A program made the position numbers and the translations under genes. A model generated the notes under the pieces. That model saw nothing but the letters and a program-made list of their open reading frames with translations, was not told the DNA's origin and ran no database searches. Below are positions 36,391-45,497 of a stretch of DNA of 64,000 nt, one piece after another. Source of the DNA: Roseateles oligotrophus (lineage in GTDB: Bacteria; Pseudomonadota; Gammaproteobacteria; Burkholderiales; Burkholderiaceae_C); assembly GCF_025717515.1 (NCBI RefSeq), contig NZ_JAJIRN010000005.1:372001-436000 (forward strand). The letters are read 5' to 3'. Each line of letters starts with the position of its first letter. Within the stretch, counting starts at the first letter, position 1.

Positions 36391-37586
36391 TGTCTGATAC
36401 CGCCGCGTCCAAGCGCACGCTGACGGCCTGCAGTGCGCTGTCTTGCGCCTACTTCGCGGCGATCGGGGGCTTCAATCCTTATGCGCCGCTTTGGTACAAG
36501 GAACTGGGCCTGTCTGTCGTAGTGATCGGCTTGCTGGTCTCGCTGGCCAGTTGGACACGCCTCTTTGCGCCCTATGCCTGGGGCGCTCTGGCCGACCGGC
36601 GCGGCCAACGGACCCGGATCATTCGTTGGGCTGCCGCGACCAGCTTTGTCTCGGCACTGGGCTTCCTCGTGCCACCGCCTTGGGCCTCGGTGACGACGCT
36701 GGCGGCCGCCACCTTTTTGATGTTCACCTTCAATGCGGCGATCGTGCCGCTGATGGAAACGGTCGTCGCCGCACAACTGATGACGGCCGCGGGCGGCATG
36801 GATGCTCGTCGTTATGGGCAGGTGCGGGTTTGGGGGTCGGTCGGTTTCTTGGCCACCGTTTTGCTGGCCGGCTGGTGGTTCGAACATTTCGGAATGCAGG
36901 CTTTTGCGTTCACGACCTTGGCCTTGCTGTTCTTGGTGGTCGTGATGGCCTGGCGTTTGCCTGAACAGGCCGAGCAGGCTCATTCGGCGCATGTGCCCAG
37001 CCCGCCCATCGCCGAGGTGATGCGCCGCCCCGAGGTGCGCTGGTTCTTTGCCGGCGTGTTCCTGACCGTCCTGGCGCATACGGCGCTCTACACCTTTTTC
37101 AGCCTCTATCTGGACTCGCTCGGCTACGGCAAACAGATCGTCGGGCTGTTGTGGGCGGCCTCCGTGGTGGTCGAAATTGCCTGGTTCGCTTTTCAAGGCC
37201 GGGTAATGGAGCGCGGCAGCCTGCATCACTGGTTGATCGCGGCGGCGCTGTTGACGGCCTTGCGCTTTGGCCTGACCGGCGCGTTTGCCAACAGCCTGCT
37301 CGTTTTGTTTCTGGCCCAAGGCCTGCACGCGATCACGTTCGCGGCCCAGCACACCGCCTGCATCGCCCTGGTGACGCGTTATTTCCCCGGCCAGTTGCGT
37401 GGCCGTGGCCAGGCCTTGTACACGGTCCTGGGCTATGGCTGCTCGGGCGTATTGGGCAGCCTGGCCGGCGCTTGGCTGGTGTCCTATACCGGCTATGCGG
37501 CGGTGTTTGGGGTGGCGGCGCTGGCGGCCTTGGCGAGCGCGTTTTGCTGCTGGCGCAGCCTGGTCTTGGACCGCAGCGGCGACTGA
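36390..37586 (+). CDS. MFS transporter (HcaT/nucleoside-symporter-like)
   Basis: A 398-residue, 12-helix major facilitator protein. The loop 2-3 motif ALADRRGQRTRI is visible, and the N-terminus YFAAIGGFNPYAPLWYKELG resembles the 3-phenylpropionate-permease (HcaT)/MFS_1-like branch. Substrate is unknown. The ATG at 36390 overlaps the aroC stop by one base (TGATG), so translation is probably coupled; an in-frame TTG one codon upstream is disregarded. Confidence 0.88.
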   Translation: MSDTAASKRTLTACSALSCAYFAAIGGFNPYAPLWYKELGLSVVVIGLLVSLASWTRLFAPYAWGALADRRGQRTRIIRWAAATSFVSALGFLVPPPWASVTTLAAATFLMFTFNAAIVPLMETVVAAQLMTAAGGMDARRYGQVRVWGSVGFLATVLLAGWWFEHFGMQAFAFTTLALLFLVVVMAWRLPEQAEQAHSAHVPSPPIAEVMRRPEVRWFFAGVFLTVLAHTALYTFFSLYLDSLGYGKQIVGLLWAASVVVEIAWFAFQGRVMERGSLHHWLIAAALLTALRFGLTGAFANSLLVLFLAQGLHAITFAAQHTACIALVTRYFPGQLRGRGQALYTVLGYGCSGVLGSLAGAWLVSYTGYAAVFGVAALAALASAFCCWRSLVLDRSGD

Positions 37587-37718
37587 GCGGCCTCATCCGA
37601 CCCCGCCCTTGTGCAGGTCGTGCCCCGTTTTCTGCAACTCGTCATTACAGCCCTCGCGCCGGGCAAGCCCCGTCCCTACACTGCGGCCACTTTGGCATCA
37701 GATGAATTGGGAGACTCC

Positions 37719-38912
37719 ATGCGCGCAAAATGGCTGATAGGTTCGATCACCACCTTGGTACTGCTGGGTGGCGCGGGGGTGGCGGTATTTGCCGGCAAGA
37801 CGAACGGGCAGCCGGGCAAGCCAGCCGAGGCGCGCAAGGCCGGCGATGACAAGGTGGCCGTGGCGCTGGAGTTCGTACCCAGCGAGGTCATCAAACCAAG
37901 CCTGGCCAGCATGCCGGAGCAGATTCAATTCTCCGGCCCTTTGGTGGCGCCGGGCATGGCGATCGTGCGCGCCAAATCTACCGGCACGCTGTTGAGTTTG
38001 AGCGTGGGCGAGGGCAGCCGCGTCAAGGCCGGCCAAGCCTTGGGTCAGCTTGATCTGGAGGAGTTGCGTTACCGCGTCGCCGAGCGCAGCGCCAGCGTCG
38101 AATCCGCGCGCGCGCAGCTGGACCAAGCCGAGCGCCAGTTCAAAGCCAACCAAGGTCTGGCCGAACAAAAATTCATCGCCACGACCGCGCTCGACACCTC
38201 GCGTGCCAGCCTGGAGACGGCGCGCGCGCAGGTCGCCACGGCCAAGGCACAGCTCGACACCATGCAGGTGACGCTGCGCCAGGCCGCCCTGGTGGCACCG
38301 ATCAGCGGCGTGGTGTCCAAGCGCCATGCCTTGCCGGGCGAAAAGCTGTCGCCCGAGCAGCAAATTTTGAGCATTGTGGATTTGAGTCGGCTGGAGCTGG
38401 CCGGCTTGGTCGGCACCCATGAGGTGAGCCGTTTGAAGCCCGGCATGCCGGTACAGATTCGGGTGGAGGGTTCGGACAAGCCCGTCGAAGCGCGCATCAG
38501 CCGCATCGCACCGGCGGCCGAACCCGGCACCCGCTCGATCGGTGTGACGCTGGAATTGGCCAACCCCAAGGAAGAATTCCGCGCCGGCCAATATGCGGTC
38601 GCCAAGGTCGAGCTACCCGACGAGGTGCAGCGTTTGACCGTGCCTCAAGCGGCCGTCACCAGCAATGCCGGCCAAGACGGTGTCTGGCTGATCGAAAACG
38701 GCGCCTTGCTGCGCCGCATCGTCACCACGGGCCGCAGCGATGCGCGCGAAGGCCGGGTCGAAGTGTTGCAAGGCCTGACCCCCAACGCGCAGGTGCTGGC
38801 GGCGCGCTTTGACAATCTGCGCGAGGGGGCCAAGGCCTCGGTGGTCGTCAGCAAGACCAAGGTGGCCGAAGCCGAAAAATCTGTCTCAACGGCCGCAACC
38901 GTCTCGAACTGA
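37719..38912 (+). CDS. RND efflux periplasmic adaptor 2
   Basis: Membrane-fusion protein of 397 residues anchored by an N-terminal transmembrane segment (about 5-23), without a lipobox, unlike adaptor 1. It has the first lipoyl half (GTLLSLSVGEGSRVKAGQALGQLD), the helical hairpin (about 110-185) and the second lipoyl half (LVAPISGVVSKRHALPGEKLSPEQ), then barrel and C-terminal domains. It is followed by its pump gene after 10 bases. The start at 37719 has GGGAG upstream and matches the expected N-terminus. Confidence 0.92.
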   Translation: MRAKWLIGSITTLVLLGGAGVAVFAGKTNGQPGKPAEARKAGDDKVAVALEFVPSEVIKPSLASMPEQIQFSGPLVAPGMAIVRAKSTGTLLSLSVGEGSRVKAGQALGQLDLEELRYRVAERSASVESARAQLDQAERQFKANQGLAEQKFIATTALDTSRASLETARAQVATAKAQLDTMQVTLRQAALVAPISGVVSKRHALPGEKLSPEQQILSIVDLSRLELAGLVGTHEVSRLKPGMPVQIRVEGSDKPVEARISRIAPAAEPGTRSIGVTLELANPKEEFRAGQYAVAKVELPDEVQRLTVPQAAVTSNAGQDGVWLIENGALLRRIVTTGRSDAREGRVEVLQGLTPNAQVLAARFDNLREGAKASVVVSKTKVAEAEKSVSTAATVSN

Positions 38913-38922
38913 GGATCAGACC

Positions 38923-41900
38923 ATGTGGATGACCAAAGTTTCGATCCAGAACCCGGTCTTCGCGACCATGGTGATGGTGGCGCTGTGCGTGTTGGGTATT
39001 TTTTCGTACAGCAAGCTGGGCGTGGAGAACATGCCCGATATCTCTATCCCGGTCGCCTCGGTCGATGTGCGCTATCCGGGCGCCTCCCCCGAGGCGGTCG
39101 AGCGCGAGGTGGCCAAGCCACTGGAAGAAGCGCTGAACACGATCGCCGGCGTTGAGAAGGTGATGTCGCGCAGCTTTGAGGGGCGTGTGCAGGCGCAGGT
39201 CGAGTTCGGCCTGAATACCGATATGGGCCGCGCGATGCAGGAGGTGCGCGACCGTGTGGCCGCCGCCCAAGCCGCCTTCCCCAAAGACGTCAAGACGCCG
39301 ACGGTGGCACGCGCGCAGATCGAGGACAACCAGCCCATAGTGCTGGCCGCCTTGATGAGCAAGACGCGGCCGGCGCGTGAGCTGTCGATGATGAGTGAGC
39401 TGGTCATTGCCAAGCGCCTGGGCCGGGTTGACGGTGTGGCGCGGGTCGATGTCAGCGGCATGGTGCAGCGCGAGGTGCGCATCGATCTGGACCCGCTGCG
39501 TCTGCGCGCCTATGGCGTGACGCCGGCGGAGATTTCGACGGCGCTGCGCGAGGCCAATACCGACCAGCCGGTGGGTCTGATCTCGGACAAGACGGCCGAC
39601 GCGATCCTGCGCGTCGAAGGCCGGGTCAAGGACCCCAAGCAGTTTGCCAATATCGTGGTGGCCAGGCGCGGCAATCTGGTGCTGACGCTGGGTGACCTGG
39701 GCACCTTGGTCGAGCGTGAGCGAGAGCCCGACAGCCTGGCGCGCATCAACGGCTCGCAAGCGGTGACCTTCAACGTCTTCAAACAGCAAGACTCCAATAT
39801 CGTGACCACCGGCGAAGGGGTCAAGGAGGCGATGGAGGAACTGCGCAAGAACCTGCCCAAAGACGTCGAGCTGAACCTGATCTATGCGTCCAGCGACAAC
39901 GTCAAGAATTCGCTGGAAGGCCTCAAGCACACCTTGGTCGAAGGCGCTTTGCTGACCGTGGCGATCGTGTTCTTGTTCCTGCACAGCTGGCGCTCGACCA
40001 TCATCACCGGTCTGACGTTGCCGATCGCCGTGATCTCCAGCTTCATCGCCGTGCACGCGCTTGGCTTTACGCTGAACTTCATGACCATGATGGCCTTGAG
40101 TCTGTGCATTGGCCTGCTGATCGATGATGCGATCGTCGTGCGAGAAAACATCGTGCGCCATGTCGGCATGGGCAAGGACCACCGCACCGCCGCCTTTGAC
40201 GGCACCAACGAGATCGGCCTGGCGGTGATGGCCACGACCTTCGCCATCTGCGCGGTGTTCGTACCAATCGCCTTCATGGGCGGCATCATCGGCAAGTTCT
40301 TCTATCCTTTCGGCATCACCGTCGCGGTCGCTGTGCTGGTGAGTTTGTTCGTTAGCTTTACGCTCGACCCTATGCTCAGCTCGATCTGGAAAGACCCCCC
40401 GAGCCATTACCTGAAACGCGTGCCGGTGATCGGGCATTTGATTCGGGCCACCGACCGTGGCATGGACTTCCTGCACATCGCCTATGAGCGCGCGATACGC
40501 TGGGCTTTTTCGGGCCGACGCTACCGGATGTTTGCGCTGCCTATCCCGGTCTGGGGGCGCCCGTTTGATGCCAACGGGGTGCGTGACCGCAGCCAGCCGC
40601 GCTGCCTGCGTCTGGCAACCATCACGCCGCGCGGCTTGGTGATGGCGATTGGCGGGGCCAGTTTTGTGCTGGCCCTGGGGCTGACCCCCTTGGTCGGCAG
40701 CGAGTTCGCACCCAAGACCGATGACAGTTTCATCCAAGTCAATCTGCGCATGCCGACCGCCTCCAGCTTGGAGCGCAGCAATATCAAGGTCGCACAGATC
40801 GAGGAAATCCTGTCCAAGTACAAGGAGATCAAGACCATCTCGACCAGCGTCGGTGGCACCGGCGAGGGCATGAGTACGGGGCGCAATCAGGCCACCTTGA
40901 GCATCGCTTTGGTCGACAAGAAGGAGCGCAAGCGCAGTCAGAAACAGTTGGAAGACGCCTTCCGTGCCGACATCGCCAAGCTGCCCGGCGTCGACGCCAG
41001 CGTTGGCGGCGACCGCTCAATCTGGATCACCCTCCTGGGCAACGATCCGACCGTCTTGACGCAAGTCGCCAATGATTTGGTCGCCAAGATCAAGAAGGTG
41101 CCCGGCGCTGTCGATGTCGAAACCACCGTCAAGCAAGGCCTGCCGGCCTATGCGGTCAAGCTGAAGGAGTCGGCCGTGCGCGAACTGGGCCTGACCGCGC
41201 CGCAACTCGCCGCCTCGCTGCGCGCCTATGTCAATGGCGATGTCGCCACCTACTGGACCACGCCGGACGGCAATCAGGTCGAGGTGCTCTTGCGTCTGCC
41301 GGTCGAGCAGCGTCAGCGGGTTGATCAGATGCTCAAGCTGCCGGTCGCATTCGCCAAGGACGGCTCACCGATCTCGCTGGATCAGGTCGCCACGATCGAG
41401 TCGGTCTTCAACCCCGAGGTGATCCGCCGCCAGAACCTGCAGCGCCGCGAGGCCGTCTTTGCCGGCACCGAAGGGCGGCCGTCCGGCGACGTCAACGCCG
41501 ATGTGCAGAAGATGATCAAGTCCATGCATTTGCCGCCCGGCGTGACCTTTAATGTCGACGGTGCCGGCAAGCAGCAAGCCGAGGCCTTCAAGGGCTTGCT
41601 GGCGGCGATGGGTTTGGCCGTTATCTTCATCTACATCGTGCTGGCCAGCCAGTTCGGCAGCTTTGTGCAACCGATCGCCATCATGGCCTCGCTGCCCCTG
41701 GCCTTGATCGGCGTGATGCTGGCCCTGCTGCTGACCGGCTCGACGCTGAATGTGTTCTCGATGATTGGCCTGGTGATGTTGATGGGCTTGGTCAGCAAGA
41801 ACGCGATTTTGCTGATCGACTTTGCCAACCATGCCCGCAAGGGCGGGGCGACCATCCCCGAGGCCCTGCTGCAGGCCGGCCTGGTGCGTATGCGGCCCAT

Positions 41901-42147
41901 CATCATGACGACGGCGGCGATGGTGTTCGGTATGTTGCCGATGGCCTTGGCCTTCAACCAGGGTGGCGAGATCCAAGCGCCGATGGGCCGCGCCATCATC
42001 GGCGGCGTGATCACCTCGACGCTGCTGACGCTGATCGTGGTGCCGGTGCTGTATTCCTATCTGGTGCGGGAGCGCAAGCCCAAAGCGAAGCCAGCCAGTG
42101 AAACCTCCATGGCGGGTTTGGTATTGGCACCGGGCGGGGATGATTGA
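38923..42147 (+). CDS. RND efflux pump permease 2 (AcrB/MexB superfamily)
   Basis: Proton-driven exporter of 1074 residues, organised like pump 1 but clearly divergent from it. The N-terminus is VSIQNPVFATMVMVALCVLG, the TM4 motif is IGLLIDDAIVVREN with paired Asp, and GLVSKNAILLIDFANHARKGG lies in TM10. The cytoplasmic linker between halves (about residues 495-560) is longer than usual, with a basic segment before TM7. The ATG at 38923 is chosen from the family N-terminus. Substrate is unknown. Confidence 0.93.
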   Translation: MWMTKVSIQNPVFATMVMVALCVLGIFSYSKLGVENMPDISIPVASVDVRYPGASPEAVEREVAKPLEEALNTIAGVEKVMSRSFEGRVQAQVEFGLNTDMGRAMQEVRDRVAAAQAAFPKDVKTPTVARAQIEDNQPIVLAALMSKTRPARELSMMSELVIAKRLGRVDGVARVDVSGMVQREVRIDLDPLRLRAYGVTPAEISTALREANTDQPVGLISDKTADAILRVEGRVKDPKQFANIVVARRGNLVLTLGDLGTLVEREREPDSLARINGSQAVTFNVFKQQDSNIVTTGEGVKEAMEELRKNLPKDVELNLIYASSDNVKNSLEGLKHTLVEGALLTVAIVFLFLHSWRSTIITGLTLPIAVISSFIAVHALGFTLNFMTMMALSLCIGLLIDDAIVVRENIVRHVGMGKDHRTAAFDGTNEIGLAVMATTFAICAVFVPIAFMGGIIGKFFYPFGITVAVAVLVSLFVSFTLDPMLSSIWKDPPSHYLKRVPVIGHLIRATDRGMDFLHIAYERAIRWAFSGRRYRMFALPIPVWGRPFDANGVRDRSQPRCLRLATITPRGLVMAIGGASFVLALGLTPLVGSEFAPKTDDSFIQVNLRMPTASSLERSNIKVAQIEEILSKYKEIKTISTSVGGTGEGMSTGRNQATLSIALVDKKERKRSQKQLEDAFRADIAKLPGVDASVGGDRSIWITLLGNDPTVLTQVANDLVAKIKKVPGAVDVETTVKQGLPAYAVKLKESAVRELGLTAPQLAASLRAYVNGDVATYWTTPDGNQVEVLLRLPVEQRQRVDQMLKLPVAFAKDGSPISLDQVATIESVFNPEVIRRQNLQRREAVFAGTEGRPSGDVNADVQKMIKSMHLPPGVTFNVDGAGKQQAEAFKGLLAAMGLAVIFIYIVLASQFGSFVQPIAIMASLPLALIGVMLALLLTGSTLNVFSMIGLVMLMGLVSKNAILLIDFANHARKGGATIPEALLQAGLVRMRPIIMTTAAMVFGMLPMALAFNQGGEIQAPMGRAIIGGVITSTLLTLIVVPVLYSYLVRERKPKAKPASETSMAGLVLAPGGDD

Positions 42148-42236
42148 AGCGCGGTGAGCGTCTGCTAGGGAGTAGAGCGCTTGCCGTCCTTGCGTGATAC
42201 CCCTCCGAATGCTGACCACCCATCCAGGGGATAACT

Positions 42237-42252
42237 AACGGCATGGGCCGTT
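42237..42252 (+). repeat. Small perfect hairpin after RND pump 2
   Basis: AACGGC-ATGG-GCCGTT, 90 bases after the pump stop. No T-run follows. It lies in the 219-base gap before the PEP-CTERM gene, in which I see nothing else that is firm. Confidence 0.4.
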
Positions 42253-42366
42253 CCGCTCTATAGACTGCACTGGCTCGGGCGTTCAGGCCGAGTTTGGTAT
42301 CCCAGGGGGGGCACAAAATCTCGCCCCATCAGTGTTTCTAGATAGAGAGTCATTACTTTGAACGCG

Positions 42367-43023
42367 ATGAAGAAAATTTCTGCAGCCTTGCTGCTTTGCG
42401 GCTTGGCCGCCATGGGTGCGGTACAAGCTTCGCCGACCAACTTCTCTTATGCCGGAACCTTCAGCAAAGACGACAACGTTCAGCTTTTCAATTTCTCGAC
42501 CAATGGCACGTCCTTGGTCTCGTTGTTGTCATACTCATGGGCCGGCGGTACGCAGTCCAATGGCAATGTCGTCAGCGCCGGTGGTTTCGACCCTATCTTG
42601 GCGCTGTTCAATGCAAGCACAGGCGCTTATATCGATCAGAACGATGATACCGGTTCAGACTCCTGCGGCGGCGTAGCCATCGGGAGAGATAGCGGCAGTC
42701 GCTATGACGTTTGCTTCAGCGCCACCTTGGCTGCCGGCGACTACACCGTGGCGATCATGGAATACGCCAACTTCGCGGTCGGAGGCAACTTGTCCGCTGG
42801 GTTCACAAGAGCAGGTCAGGGTAATTTTACCGGTGCGGATTTCGGTTGTTCGAATGGTAGTTTCTGCGCTACACAAGCTCGCAATCGCAGCAATGCCTGG
42901 GCTTTCGACATCCTGGGTGCTGAACAAGCAAGCCAGACTACGGTCCCCGAGCCAAGCTCGCTGCTGCTGGTCGGCTTGGCCTTGGCTGGTGTTGGCGCTA
43001 TGTCGCGTCGCCGCAAGGTCTAA
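42367..43023 (+). CDS. PEP-CTERM sorting-domain protein
   Basis: Secreted protein of 218 residues with a signal peptide (about 1-21, MKKISAALLL start, ending AVQA). The middle is Gly/Ser/Asn-rich with a DVUA0089-like beta-sandwich character (GGFDPILALFNASTGAYID, FSATLAAGDYTVAIMEY). The C-terminus is the exosortase signal: VPEPSSLLL, a hydrophobic helix, then SRRRKV. Exosortase would cleave it and pass it to the outer envelope. No exosortase is in the window. An upstream TTG at 42358 sits better spaced from AGAGAG and is a real alternative start. Confidence 0.9.
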   Translation: MKKISAALLLCGLAAMGAVQASPTNFSYAGTFSKDDNVQLFNFSTNGTSLVSLLSYSWAGGTQSNGNVVSAGGFDPILALFNASTGAYIDQNDDTGSDSCGGVAIGRDSGSRYDVCFSATLAAGDYTVAIMEYANFAVGGNLSAGFTRAGQGNFTGADFGCSNGSFCATQARNRSNAWAFDILGAEQASQTTVPEPSSLLLVGLALAGVGAMSRRRKV

Positions 43024-43065
43024 GTTGCGCGAGACTGTGCGCTGACCGTCGAGGTCGGTGCTCAC

Positions 43066-43097
43066 AAAAAAAGGCGGCCCAAGGGTCGCCTTTTTTG
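43066..43097. terminator. Bidirectional intrinsic terminator after the PEP-CTERM gene
   Basis: GGCGGCC (43073-43079) pairs with GGTCGCC (43084-43090) with one G-U pair around CAAG, flanked by seven A before and six T after, so it can act on either strand. It is 42 bases after the PEP-CTERM stop. Confidence 0.9.
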
Positions 43098-43206
43098 TTA
43101 CAGACCGCTACTTGCTTGCGCTTAGCGCTCACGCGCGGACACGAAGTGGCCTTGTCCCTGCCGGCGAAGTGCAAGCGCCTCGCCGCGCTGCTATTCTCGA
43201 GGCTTG

Positions 43207-43989
43207 ATGGACAAGCCCCACCACTTCCATAGCCTCGCAAAGCAAGCCCTGTTTGCTATTGCGCTGGCTTGCGGCCTGATTTCGACCAGTCATGCCGACT
43301 TGCGTTTGTTGAGCGAGGAGTTCCCGCCGATCAACTTCACCGAACAAGGCATGCCGCGTGGCTTGGCCGTCGAAATCGTGCAGGAGATCCAGCGCCGCGA
43401 AGGCTCGGCGACGGCGATTGAATTCATGCCCTGGGCCAGGGCATTTCGCGAGGCCAAGGGGCCGGGTGAAACCGCGTTGTTTGGGATGGCCCGCACGCCC
43501 GAGCGTGAAAAGCAGTTCAAGTGGGTGGGCCCGATCGTGACCTTCTATAGCTCGATCTATGCGCCAGCCAAAGACGGCATGCGTCTGCACAGCATGGATG
43601 ACGCCAAACGCGCGTCGGCGGTGCTGGTAGTGCGCGACTGGTTCACCGCCGAGGAGTTAAAAACCTTGGGTTTTCAAAACCTGGTCAGCGTCACCGACCC
43701 CGTCACCGCGATCAAGATGCTGCTGGCCAAGCGGGTTCCTTTCTTCGCAACCGAGCGACTGTCGATGCCCGACATTCTGGCCAAGGCCGGCATCTCCCCC
43801 AACTCGCTCGAAATTGTCTATAGCTATGCGAGTTCCGATGGCTATATCGCTTTTTCGCTCGATACGCCCGATGCCACGGTCAAGGCCTGGGCCGAGCGCC
43901 TGCGCGAGATGAAGCGGGACGGCAGCTTCCTCAAGATCTATCGCCGCTGGCTCCCCAAGGACAACCCGCCGATGGGCATCATGCCTTGA
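43207..43989 (+). CDS. Periplasmic solute-binding protein, family 3-like
   Basis: A 260-residue exported protein: signal peptide about 1-28 (ending STSHA), then an SBP_bac_3-type two-lobe fold (LRLLSEEFPPINFTEQGMPRGLAVEIVQEI ... FMPWARAFREA). It resembles the stand-alone amino-acid-binding-like proteins common in Burkholderiales that have no ABC permease partner; none is encoded next to it. The ligand is unknown. The ATG at 43207 is taken over an adjacent TTG at 43204. It is convergent with sdaA. Confidence 0.85.
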   Translation: MDKPHHFHSLAKQALFAIALACGLISTSHADLRLLSEEFPPINFTEQGMPRGLAVEIVQEIQRREGSATAIEFMPWARAFREAKGPGETALFGMARTPEREKQFKWVGPIVTFYSSIYAPAKDGMRLHSMDDAKRASAVLVVRDWFTAEELKTLGFQNLVSVTDPVTAIKMLLAKRVPFFATERLSMPDILAKAGISPNSLEIVYSYASSDGYIAFSLDTPDATVKAWAERLREMKRDGSFLKIYRRWLPKDNPPMGIMP

Positions 43990-44019
43990 GGGTCAGGCCG
44001 GCCCGCTCCCAATCGATTT

Positions 44020-45408
<1,389 letters not shown>

Positions 45409-45437
45409 AGCGGGCCTCCATCAAGAGAATGCGTGCG

Positions 45438-45479
45438 AAAAAAAACCGACGGCGCGGCAATCAATGCGCGCTGTCGGTT
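45438..45479 (-). terminator. Intrinsic terminator after gcvP, 30 bases before sdaA
   Basis: On the minus strand AACCGACAGCGCG pairs over 13 bases (one G-U) with CGCGCCGTCGGTT and runs into eight or more T (complement of 45438-45445). It ends the gcvTHP transcript, but only about 30 bases separate it from the sdaA start codon. Confidence 0.9.
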
Positions 45480-45497
45480 CGAGTGGCTAGGGGCTGA

